Assembly (NCBI RefSeq): GCF_963678635.1
Contig: NW_026971621.1
Coordinates: 1-35,240 of the forward strand
DNA length: 35,240 bases
Direction of reading: 5' to 3'
DNA from: Symsagittifera roscoffensis
Lineage: Eukaryota > Xenacoelomorpha > Acoela > Convolutidae
Numbering within the stretch: position 1 is the stretch's first letter; every line of letters begins with the position of its first letter. The notes beneath the pieces were generated by a model. The model was given only the letters and a program-made list of their open reading frames with translations. It searched no databases and was not told the DNA's origin. This document shows positions 9,902-19,070 of this stretch, piece by piece. A program made the position numbers and the translations under genes.

Positions 9902-10330
9902 AATTGTGCTCGGGGTGGGTTTTTTTTTCTTCCGACAAATTTCGACTTTTTAACTAGCCATTTTGACGGAGTTCTTTTATATCCTTCAAAAGGTATTGTT
10001 GTCTTGAGCTTAAATTTGAAAAGATATTTCACCTGTGATCATTTTTTGGTAAAATTATGAGGGTTTACAGATGGCCATTTTGACCAATTTGGGACAATTA
10101 ACGCGCGATATAATTCGCGCTATTAACGCGTAAGCGGAGATTTAATCCGATTTATAAATCGTTCCAAATTGGTTGAACGAAGCTTATTTGTCTTAATTGA
10201 TTTGTTACAAGGAACGAAATCTCTTTTTTTGTATATGGCGTGTGGGGGGATGATTTTCATAAAAAAATTCAAAATTTAGAAAAAAATTTTCATTTTTTTT
10301 CATTCCTTTAACTTTTTTATGTTTTTACTG

Positions 10331-10390
10331 CTGCTCGATAAACCTTAAAAGGCGGTCGGAACATTCAAGGCTTCGCCCTGATACGAGCAG
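10331..10390. repeat. 60-nt structured motif of block Z
   Basis: CTGCTCG (10331-10337) closes with CGAGCAG (10384-10390). Inside lie CCTT-AA-AAGG and a small hairpin around TTC (AAGGC/GCCCT, AGGGC/GCCCT in later copies), separated by the invariant GGTCGGAACAT. It folds on paper as a three-arm junction. Recurs at 10680-10739, 17064-17123, 33514-33573 and 33864-33923. The closing stem core CTGCTC/GAGCAG is kept in all. Confidence 0.6.
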
Positions 10391-11517
10391 TCTTGTTTGA
10401 TTTTGGCGGTGCCATTTCGGCCAATTTGGGACAATTAACGCGCGATGTATTTCGCGCTATTAACGCGTAAGGGGAGATTTGAACTGTCTAAGAAATCGTT
10501 CCAAATTGGTTGAAAGAAGCTCACGTACCGTATTGAATTGTTAGAGGGAGCAAAATTTATTTTTTTGTAGTTTGTATCGCGTGTGGGGGATGATTTTTAC
10601 TTAAAAAAGTTTCAAATTAAAAAAAAAAATTTAAATTTTTTTTATTACAATTAATTTTTTAATGATATTTATGTTATTACTGCTCCATAAACCTTAAAAA
10701 TTGGTCGGAACATGGAAGGCTTTGCCCTGATACGAGCAGTTTTCTTTGTTTTTATATTCGATCAAAAGCATTAAATGAAGCTAGTTTGAGATACCTCAAA
10801 ATTTTTTTGGCTTGCTGAAGCAGTTTTTGAATTTCATTTTATTTCAACCATTCTTTTTGAAGTTTTTTCCACCCCCATGTTATTTATTCGTTTAAAAAAA
10901 GTAAGATTCGATTTGCTTCAAAGGAAACGGTATCTTTGATATCGGCATAAGAAGCCATTCTTTTTCGAACTATTTTCGAGTGAGCATGTAAGAAAGCAAA
11001 CGCGAACAAAATCAACGTGAATTTTTGAAAATTGGACCTAGTCGATGTATGGGTCCGAAACACAAAATCGGATATTATTAATGAAGCCAAAACTTTTTCC
11101 ACTTCATATCTACACAAATGAAATCAATGAACTCTGAAGACCACTGCCTAATTAAATTGATTAGCGTCTAAAATTTTCCACAAAAAACTATACAATTTCA
11201 GCAACCTTGGAAAAATTTATCACCAAATTAGGTTGGTTGTTGACTAAAAATATTGAAACCAAAAAAACATTGATATAAATTGATATAAATATCAAAAACA
11301 AAAAAAACCATTGACATATATTGATATAAATAAATTGATATAAAGGTATGAATAGTTCTCATCTGGCGTTTACTCAGACGCAGCTCAGAATATAGTACTA
11401 AAATTGGCAAGCTTAAGCTTCAGCATCAGCCAAAAAACGCAATTTTTTGTTCAAATTTTCCAAAAAGTGCCTAAAAACGCCGTTTTTGGTCTGTTTTTTC
11501 AAAAGATTTGGAAGACC

Positions 11518-11706
11518 TCAGAAAATCAATTGGGTCGACTTTAAAAAAAGGTCGTCAAGAATTTTGAAATTTTTTTGAAAATCCGCCCCCCTCCCCCTCG
11601 AGAAAATCGTAGATCCGCCGCTAAATGAAGTAGTTGTAGACAGAACGCATTTGGATTTGGTATTCGTAGCTTTTTTAGCACAATTTTTTGCATTTTCAGC
11701 ATTCAT
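11518..11706 (-). pseudogene. Conserved minus-strand frame of block Y (unknown)
   Basis: About 62 residues: MNAENAK, then KKATNTKSKCVLST, then SGGSTIFSRGRGADFQK. The same frame stays open at 17911-18096 and 34713-34955, with few changes; in Y3 it is disrupted by a deletion. It follows (in minus-strand order) the 11762-11920 frame and may be the tail of the same protein after one frameshift. The SFSGGSTIFSRGRG part is encoded by a G-rich strand (CGAGGGGGAGGGGGGCGG), so its openness may be compositional. I do not recognise a family. Confidence 0.35.
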
Positions 11707-11761
11707 TTCTGTTGTAGTACTCTTACAAATAAGTTATAACTTAATGCTTCTAAAAACAGTT

Positions 11762-11920
11762 TTATGTTTGGGCGAAAGAGTTTGGTAATTTTTTGGCTGC
11801 GCACTTTTCAAACTTTGAAACGAATGCTTCAATCTCATTACCAGCTTCAAGAAATTTTACAAAACTTTGGTCTTCATAGCGTCTTGTTTCCATTTCAGCT
11901 AAATCGAACACTTTGGAATG
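11762..11920 (-). pseudogene. Decayed coding relic of block Y, distal part (unknown family)
   Basis: Minus-strand frame with KVFDLAEMETRRYEDQSF, then VKFLEAGNEIEAFVSKFEKC. It reads as normal soluble protein, rich in charged residues. Copies in Y2, Y3 and Y4 keep the same words with scattered changes (for example, in Y4 a codon after RRYED is now a stop). Its upstream half lies on the other side of the hAT-type insertion. I cannot name the family; a transposase or a gag-like protein is possible. Confidence 0.5.
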
Positions 11921-11928
11921 CAAATAAT

Positions 11929-12371
11929 TAGTGTTGCAACAAATGTTCAAATCAAGAGTTCGAACGTTTGACACGAACATTCGAACGTTCATTCGAATGT
12001 TGAACTTCCCAAAATTTCTGAGAGTTAATTTTTTTTCCACAAAAAACTGGAACCTTCGCAAAAAAAATTAATGAAAAATTCAATTTCGAGGTACGTAGTT
12101 AACAAATACCAATCATCACACATGGAGATTTGCATATAGCAACATGCTCCCCAGATAACAAACTGCGTTTTTTTGTTAACACAACATCAACTGTACTGAA
12201 AACACGCTCTGATGGTGTGCTCGATCCTTTTCCAACCAATTACAGAGCAGCATGCGTGAATTGCAATTATTCACACTCACATGAAAAATTTGTTCTAGAA
12301 TAATCTATATTCGAATGATAAAATTAGCATTCGAATGCCAATCTCACGTTCGAACTGTTGTTGCAACACTA
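11929..12371 (-). mobile_element. hAT-type non-autonomous element in Y1 (443 bp)
   Basis: Terminal inverted repeats TAGTGTTGCAACAA / TTGTTGCAACACTA, with further inverted GTTCGAACGT subterminal blocks. Flanked by CAAATAAT (11921-11928) and CAAAAAAT (12372-12379), a 7/8 match. 8-bp target duplications are the hAT hallmark. Inside, the minus strand encodes SSTPSERVFSTVDVVLTKKR then SLLSGEHVA, which matches the C-terminal hAT dimerisation region (consensus SERVFS..G, KR..L). This is thus an internally deleted hAT element that keeps part of its transposase C-terminus. No catalytic residues remain. Confidence 0.85.
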
Positions 12372-12379
12372 CAAAAAAT

Positions 12380-12530
12380 TTTATGGTTGTGCCTCTGATT
12401 ATATCTTTCAATGAACTCAGCACTAGAGAGAGCAGTCATCTCGCATTGTCTGGCTTGGAACTAAAATGCATTTTTTAGTTTTAAGAAGCTATCAATTCAA
12501 GCTACAGACCCTCAAGGCAATACGCAGGAG
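12380..12530 (-). pseudogene. Decayed coding relic of block Y, proximal part
   Basis: On the minus strand this reads DSFLKLKNAFSFQ, then CEMTALSSAEFIERYNQR (clearest in Y3, where the frame has no stop; Y2 has one TGA). The frame then enters the hAT-type insertion. Removing the insertion plus one 8-bp target copy lets the frame continue into ICIPKVFDLAEME, the distal part. That makes a single ancestral ORF very likely. Function not recognised. Confidence 0.5.
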
Positions 12531-12536
12531 AAAAAC

Positions 12537-12975
12537 AAGGTCGTATGCACTAAACGGCCCAAATTCATTATTTCTAGATCTCTTGAACTGAAATTATTGT
12601 GAATGAGTTTGATTAGCGAATTAGACATTTCCATCAATATTTTCTGCCATTTCAGTTGAAATTTCATGCAGATAAAACTATTAATCGAAATGACAAAGAA
12701 AATTGAATTTTGTTTTTAACAAGCCATTTTACTGAATTTTGCTCTTCTGGGCAAGGTTTCACAAGTTACCCAAAAATCATTTGATAATTTGACTCAAAGT
12801 TCCACTTTTTCGGCAATTTCTGCTAATTTTTTTGTCTGCTAAAAAAGTTGATCGGAATGCCTGACCGTGTAACTTGAATTTGATTGGCTAAAATTACCCA
12901 ATCAAATTTGATCGCATAATTTCCAGCTTACAATGTAGAAAAATTGATTTTGGGCCGTTTAGTGCATAAGACCCG
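12537..12975. mobile_element. TIR MITE 'M2' in Y1 (439 bp)
   Basis: Terminal inverted repeats GGTCGTATGCACTAAACGGC and GGGTCTTATGCACTAAACGG (read inward), extending to about 24 nt. It is flanked by AAAAAC at 12531-12536 and 12976-12981. Y2 has the empty site: CAGGAG-AAATAC-CTGAGC at 19071-19087. No transposase is encoded. The 6-bp duplication with such TIRs does not let me name the superfamily. Confidence 0.85.
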
Positions 12976-12981
12976 AAAAAC

Positions 12982-13143
12982 CTGAGCACCCAAGATAGAA
13001 ACCTCTTCAAAATTATTATTCTGTGGAAGAGTTGATTTTAGAATGATGTTGACTGCAAGTTGGAAGATGCGATTAATACCAGAAAATAACAAGGAATAAC
13101 GAAAGGTTTTGACAAGGTATAAAGAAACTTTTTTATCAAGCAA
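12982..13143 (-). pseudogene. Minus-strand frame upstream of M2 (possible transposase relic)
   Basis: The frame 12928-13143 reads LDKKVSLYLVKT then NRIFQLAVNIILKSTLPQ and NNFEEVSILGAQVF before entering the M2 terminal repeat. It recurs at 19037-19246 (Y2, no M2, frame continues differently) and 29541-29756 (Y3). The FQLAVN-ILK string resembles the 'LQLAVNxGLK' stretch of some hAT transposases, but that is a short similarity and I hold it loosely. It may belong to the same lost gene as the downstream relics. Confidence 0.35.
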
Positions 13144-13212
13144 ACTCTGATTCGAAAGTGCTTCTGCTATTTAAACTTTTAGAGCTCTAATTTGATTTCT
13201 GTTGTCGGGGAA

Positions 13213-14388
13213 GTGCGCATGAAATTACTTTGATCTATTTTGCCTTATAGTGATAAATTTCAACTAGATTGTCTTATTCAAGGACAAAGCACCAGAATCT
13301 GTTCGTGCTACAACTGAAGTCTTAGATGTGGCTGCTATCTCATCTGTAGTTGAAAGAGAAACCAGATGGTTCAAAACTTGAGTACAAGTCAATTGAACAC
13401 TTCTCTTCATCACATTAGTACTATTCGATGAGTTGCGAGTATCAGGTATCGCTTATGCTATATATTATTGAAATTAACCATTGCTTAAATAGCCCATGGA
13501 CGCGAATACTTTTTAATGGGCACAAGATTCCTGGAGTTTGTAGAATCGGTGATCCTGAAACTTTTTTCGCCAAACTCAGATTTCATTTGGGAATTTACCT
13601 TGAGAATAGCATGCAGTATAATGAATGTTAATGAGTATTACGTAGTTCGGTTTTGACTAATCAATACGATAAGTGAGGAAATAAACAAATTGTTAAGTTG
13701 CAAAATCGACCAAAACAAAGAAAGACTAAGCAGGATTTTGAAAATTGCCAAATTTGCAAACCCCCCCCCAAATGAAAACTACCAGGGCTAACTTAATGAA
13801 ATTCATAAGAAGGATAATTAAGACGATTTGACCAGGGCATGCAAAAATCTAGACCCCTCGGACCCCCCTGTCCCAAGTGATAAGCATTCCCGGAAGTGCA
13901 AATAGTCCTATTAGAACTCGGTAACTAGCAGTTGGAATGGAACAAAAAACTATTATGTTATAGATCTAGTTGAGGGAAGCTTAAGTTCAGAACCCCAGAC
14001 CCCCTGGACTCCTACTTCCGGTGCTATGCCCTATGCAAATATCCGGAAATCGTTTCTCAGCCCCCACTGCACGCAGGGAAATGAAACTTTGAGATGTCAT
14101 AGGTAGTGACACGGTACGTCATTTGGTACAATTTGAACCAAATCCAGCGTCTGGACCGGAAGTTATTAGCTTTTGGGAAAAACGCCCCTTAAACCGAAAA
14201 TAGGCAATCCACGCAAAATAATGAGCGGCAGCCTTTTGATTTTATGGCAGCAATAGACACTACAACCCAACCCCGAAAAACGAATCCTGCTGAGTGAAAC
14301 CCCTCCGGCAGCTTGCTCCGGTGTTAACAGTCTTTTCCAGGGAAAAATGCTAATGGACCTTAGAAACGGGATAGACGAAACCTCCATA
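13213..14388. repeat. Block W, copy 1
   Basis: Block W begins at GTGCGCATGAAATT and ends just before block V. Its middle and right parts are unusually C-rich for this window (runs such as CCCCTCGGACCCCCCTGTCCC). It holds three exact CCGGAAGT/ACTTCCGG octamers at 13890-13897, 14014-14021 and 14156-14163, plus a near match at about 14043. Other copies are W2-W4 (19767-22958) and W5 (29825-30989). Apart from the short frame at 13264-13410 I see nothing coding. Confidence 0.8.
13264..13410 (-). pseudogene. Short conserved minus-strand frame in block W (48 codons)
   Basis: ATG at 13408-13410 (minus), TAG at 13264-13266. The product starts MKRSVQLTCTQVLNHLVSLS and has TTDEIAATS and SGALSLNKTI. The same length is kept at 19818-19964 and 20838-20984. 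At 21858-22003 and 29876-30023 a 1-base indel breaks the frame. It lies upstream, on the same strand, of the Y coding relics and may be an N-terminal piece of that lost gene. No family recognised. Confidence 0.35.
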
Positions 14389-15502
14389 GACCAAAAATGC
14401 GAATCATACAGTTTCATACACTTAGTCTATGGAAAAAGGCTAGTCATACAAATTTCATACATTTTTGCAAAATGAATTTAATCGAATTTCAAAGGTATTT
14501 TATAGTTGTTTTGGTATCGAAATTGGTATCTCTTCATTTAAAAAAGGAAAAAAAATGGTATGAAAAAAAATGTTAACCATTCAATTTCCATATATGGAAA
14601 TTGTATGATTAGAATTTTTTTTTAAATTTTTTTTTTGTAAAAAAAAGCTTTGAACAATCAATTCAACTGCTGGCAAAACATTTAAGCGTTTTTTGGGCTG
14701 CTACGACTGAAAACTTTGACTTTTTTTAGTTTTTGTTTTCTGAAAAAAAACACTAGTCATACAATTTTCATTTATGGAATTTGTATGACTAGCGTTTTTT
14801 TGATGGCGACGACAAAAATTTTTAAAATTACTTTTAAAGTATTTTTAAAATTACCCTCATAAATTTTTTGTGTATTTTTTCAACCGCAAATTCCTTTTCG
14901 TATTGAAACAAACATTTTTTGAAAAAAAAAATTTTGCATGGAAAATTTAATTTTTTGTGTGTATAACGTGGTCCTGGATATTCTAATATTGAATTTTTTT
15001 TCCTTTTCTCTTCATAACGTTTTTCAAAAACGCTTAAAACTCCTCTTTCTCTTGTATGACATGTTTATGTATGCCTTGATCAATGTCTGGTAAATTAAAA
15101 AATCTAATTTTAGAAATAATCATCTTTGAAAATTATTGCCAAAATTTAAAAGTTCATTACTTTCGTTATATTATTTGTCTGAGACAGAAGTAACACATAT
15201 CAGGCTGTTTCCAATTCATTTTTAATGCGAGACGGCCAAACCGTTGGTTAGTACGTTTGAGTAATCAAGGTTTATGTCATTTATGTTCGGTTACGAAAAC
15301 AACCAAAAAGTTTTGAGAAATTAAAATGTAAAAAATCAATATTTTTGGTTTATGGAAAAATGCTGGTCATACAATTTCCATATATGAAAAAAATACTAAT
15401 CATAGACCTTTCATGCAATTTTCTGTACGTATGGAATTGTATGGAAAGTGTATGACTAGCATTTTTCCATATATGGAAATTGTATGACTAGTATTTTTGG
15501 TC
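14389..15502. mobile_element. Block V, copy 1: foldback-type element with nested palindromes (1.1 kb)
   Basis: The left end (GACCAAAAATGC, then GAATCATAC..GGCTAGTCATAC) is the inverse of the right end (..GTATGACTAGCATTTTTCC..GTATGACTAGTATTTTTGGTC). The arms run to roughly 70 nt, imperfect. Internally there are more palindromes of the type CAATTTCCATATATGGAAATTG, at 14575-14612, 14751-14797 and 15455-15490. No ORF. Present again at 30990-32100. A target duplication is not clear. Confidence 0.75.
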
Positions 15503-15669
15503 ATCCCGGGAAATATTGTGATTTGTTTTGGTATTTTTATTGACTTTCGTTAATAATTAGATGTCACTCAACACAATCATGAATCGACCAGTGGTCGATC
15601 ATAATACTGTTCGTGTTTGGTTTAGAACGGAAACGCATTTCCTTCTTATTAAACGCATTTCCCATTTTT
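15503..15669. other. Spacer between V and Z with a perfect 17-bp palindrome
   Basis: ATCGACCA-G-TGGTCGAT at 15583-15599, kept unchanged at 32181-32197. It lies in a short stretch of balanced composition. A short frame crosses it (15561-15764) but I see no reason to call it coding. Confidence 0.5.
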
Positions 15670-17123
15670 GTTCCGACTTTCGATACGAAAGTAACGGAAT
15701 ATTTGTGCTGGGGTGGGTTTTTTTTCTTCAGACAAATTTCGACTTTTTAACAAGCCATTTTTGACGGAATTTTTTCATATCATTCAAAAGGTTTGATTGT
15801 CCTGAGTTTAAAGGTTTTATTGTCCTGAGCTGGGTTTAAAAGTTGGCATTTTGGCCTATTTGGGACTTTAAACGCGCTATATATTTCGCACTATAAACGC
15901 ATAAGTCTTGGAAATTGTTCCGAATAAGTTAAAGGAAGTTTTTTTGTCATAATTGATTTGTTACTAGGAGCAAATTTTGTTACTTCGTAACTTCTATGGC
16001 GTGTGGCGGAGGGGGGGGGGTGATGTTCTCAAATTAGTTTTTTTTTGTTATTTTATTTAGATTTTTTCATCTTTAATTTTTTTTCAGCGCCTTTTTGGCA
16101 TTAAAACTCAAGAAATATCATTTTTCTTATTCTGTTCCTTTTTCAAAATGTAACTGATTTTACGCATAACTAATTGAATTATAACAACAATTTCGTCTAA
16201 GTACTAGGATATCAAGCTTTCGTTCAAATCTTATTATCACACCGCGGACTAAAAAAATGGCACTTTTAATTTTTTAAATTAATTTGGTCGGAACTGTCGG
16301 TGCTACTTGCACAGCATCAATGCCTATGTGTTTGTTAGATTCCTGGCCATCATAATTGTTCCTGACTTAATTGAGGCAAACTAAATTGGTTATATTAATT
16401 CCGTATGCGACTCAGTTTATATCAGCTAACTAAGTGCTTCATTAAATTAGCACTAATTATTGTTCCGACTTTCGATACGAAAGTAACGGAATATTTGTGC
16501 TCGGGATGGGTTTTTTTTCTTCAGACAAACTTCGATTTTTTAACTAGCCATTTTGACGGAATTTTTTTTTATCACTCAAAAGGTTTTGTTGTCCTGAGCC
16601 TAAATTTGAAAAGATATTTCACCTGTGATCTTTTTTTGGTAAAGTTATGAGGGTTTAAAGATGGCCATTTTGACCAGTTTGGGACAATTAACGCGCAGTA
16701 TAGTTCGCGCTATTAACGCGTAAGCGGAGATTATATCCGTCTTATAAATCATTCCAAATTGGTTGAACGAAGCTTATTTGTCATAATTGATTTGTTACAA
16801 GGAACGAAATCTCTCTTTTTGTACTTTATATGGCGTGTGGGCTATTAACGCATAAGCGGAGATTTGAACTGTCTAAGAAATCGTTCCAAATTGGTTGAAA
16901 GAAGCTCACGTACCGTAATTGAATTGTTAGAGGGAGCGAATTTTTTTTTTGTAGTTTGTATGGCGTGTGGGGGATGATTTTCACTTAAAAAAGTTTCAAA
17001 TTTAAAAAAAATATATAAATTGTTTTTATTACAATTAATTTCTTAATGATATTTTTGTTATTACTGCTCTAATAACCTTAAAAGGTGGTCGGAACATGCA
17101 GGGCTTTGCCCTGATATGAGCAG
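15670..17123. repeat. Block Z, copy 2 (internally deleted)
   Basis: Hairpins at 15670 and 16462; 60-nt motif at 17064-17123. Compared with Z3 it lacks about 190 bp: sub-unit 2 is joined directly to sub-unit 3 at about 16849 (GTGTGGG/CTATTAACGC), which removes one 60-nt motif. Z2 and Z3 share a doubled 'TTGTCCTGAG..AAAGGTTT' segment near their left ends that Z1 lacks. Confidence 0.8.
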
Positions 17124-18474
17124 TCTTCTTTGTTTTTATATTCGATCAAAAGCTATAGATGGAGCTTGTTTGAGATTCCTCAAAATTTTTTTTGGCTTGC
17201 TCAAGCATTTTTTGAATTTCATTTTATTTCAACCATTCTTTTTGAAGTTTTTCTCCACCTCCATGTTATGTATTCGTTTTAAAATAAAATAGGATTCGAT
17301 TTGCTTCAAAGGAAACGATATCTTTGATATCGGCATCAGAAGCCATTCTTTTTCGAAGTATTTTCGAGTGAGCATGTAAGTAAGCAAACGCGAACAAAAT
17401 CAACGTGAATTTTTAGAAATTGGACCTAGTCGATGTATGGGTCCGAAACACAGAATATGATATTACTAATCAAGCCAAAACTTTTTCCACTTCATAGCTA
17501 CACAAATGAAATCAATGAACTCTGAAGACCACTGCCTAATTAAATTGATTAGCGTCTAAAATTTTCCACAAAAAACGATACAATTTCAGCAACCTTGGAA
17601 AAATTTATCACCAAATTAGGTTGGTTGTTGACTAAAAATATTGAAAAGCAAAAAAAAAACATTGATATAAATTGATATAAATATCAAAAACAAAAAAAAC
17701 CATTGACAAATATTGATATAAGTAAATTGATATATTGGTATGAATAGTTCTCATCTGGCATTTACTCAGACGCAGCTCTGAATATAGTACTAAAATTGGC
17801 AAGCTTAAGCTTCAGTATCAGCCTAAAAAACGAAATTTTTTGATCAAATTTTCCAAAAAGTGCTTGAAAACGCCGTTTTTGGTCTGTTTTTTCAAAAAAT
17901 TTGGAAGACCTCAGAAAGTCAATTGGGTCGACTTTAAAAAAAGGTCGTCAAAAATTTCGAAAATTTTTTGAAAATCCGCCCCCCTCCCCCTCGAGAAAAT
18001 CGTAGATCCGCCGCTAAATGAAGTAGCTGTAGACAGAACGCATTTGGATTTGGTATTCGTAGCTTTTTTAGCACATTTTTTTTGCATTTTCAGCATTCAT
18101 TTCTGTTGTAGTACTCTTACAAAATAAGTTATAACTTAGTGCTTCTAAAAACAATTTTATGTTTGGGCGAAACAGTTTTCAGGAAATTAGCCTCCGCATG
18201 TTGTCCTTTTATTGCATGAAACTCTTTGTTGCACTTGAATTTAAACAACCTCCAAGACACTGTCCCTCTTTTTCATTTTAAGAATTTTACAGCTGACTAT
18301 CATTGTTGTGGGTTGACTTTGCAGTGATGGTAAATTTTTGGCTACGCACTTTTCAAACTTTGAAACGAATGCTTCTATCTCATTACCAATTTCAAGAGAT
18401 TTTACGAAACTTTAGTCTTCATAGCGTCTTGTTTCCTTTTAAGCTAAATCGAACACTTTTGGAATGCAAATAAT

Positions 18475-18916
18475 TAGTGTTGCAATAAATGTTCAAATCA
18501 AGAGTTCGAACGTTTGACACGAACATTCGTCCGGTCATTCGAATGTTGAACTTCCCAAAAATTCTGAGAGGTAATTTTTTGTCCATAAAAAACTGGAACC
18601 TTTGCAAAAAAATTAATGAAATATTCACATTCGAGGTACGTAGTTAACAAATACCAATCATCACACATGAAAGTTTGCATACAGCAACATGCTCCCCAGA
18701 TAACAAACTGCGTTTTTTTGTTAACACATCATCAACTGTACTAAAATCACGCTCTGATGGTGTGCTCGATCCTTCTCCAACCAATTACAGATCAGCATGC
18801 GTGAATTGCAATTATTCACACTCACATGACAACTCTGCTCTAGAATAATCTATATTCGAATGATGAAATTAGCATTCGAATGTCAATCTCACGTTTGAAT
18901 TATTGTTGCAACACTA
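18475..18916 (-). mobile_element. hAT-type non-autonomous element in Y2 (442 bp)
   Basis: Same insertion as at 11929, at the same site: TSD CAAATAAT (18467-18474) and CAAATAAC (18917-18924). The hAT C-terminal signature is present with a change (SERDFS instead of SERVFS). The shared site shows the element inserted before the Y blocks were duplicated. Confidence 0.85.
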
Positions 18917-19070
18917 CAAATAACTTTCTGGTTGTGCCTCTTATTATATCTTTCAATGAACTCAGCACTAGAGAGAGCAGTCATCTCGCATTGTTTCGCT
19001 TGGAACGAAAATGCATCTTTTAGCTTTAAGAAGCTATCAATTCAAGCTACGGACCCTCAAGGCGATCCGC

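Larger units (their letters stand above)
9051..10744. repeat. Block Z, copy 1: composite repeat with structured motifs
   Basis: The block opens with TTGTTCCGACTTTCG. A second such hairpin is at 9871. It contains three related sub-units, each with a 'GCCATTTTGGCC..TTTGGGAC' entry, a core of CG-containing palindromes (AACGCGCG..TTCGCGC..AACGCGT), AAGCGGAGATTT, and a short poly-G/GGGGGATG stretch. Sub-unit entries are at about 9207, 10074 and 10411. Copies of a 60-nt structured motif are at 10331-10390 and 10680-10739. There is no coding frame. TGTTCCGAC near the start and GTCGGAACA near the ends are inverted copies, as in a TIR or foldback element. Confidence 0.8.
10745..13212. repeat. Block Y, copy 1
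   Basis: Repeat block present four times in the window (Y1 here, Y2 at 17124-19317, Y3 at 28066-29824, Y4 at 33924-35240). It is bounded by block Z and block W. It carries, on the minus strand, pieces of a decayed coding sequence, and it hosts a hAT-type element and a second MITE. 10745-11400 itself shows nothing coding that I trust, only the poly-ATATCAA region with several TTGATATAAA repeats at about 11270-11345. Confidence 0.85.

Noticed and set aside
10331-10390. Hammerhead ribozyme
   Set aside because: The CTGATAYGAG stretch differs from the CUGANGA core by an insertion, and no GAAA box is placed between stems. I keep it only as an unnamed structured motif.
9051-10744. CRISPR-like or tRNA-like repeats in block Z
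   Set aside because: Units are hundreds of bases long with related, not unique, intervals. No box A/box B (GGTTCGA) or tRNA cloverleaf with an anticodon arm was found.
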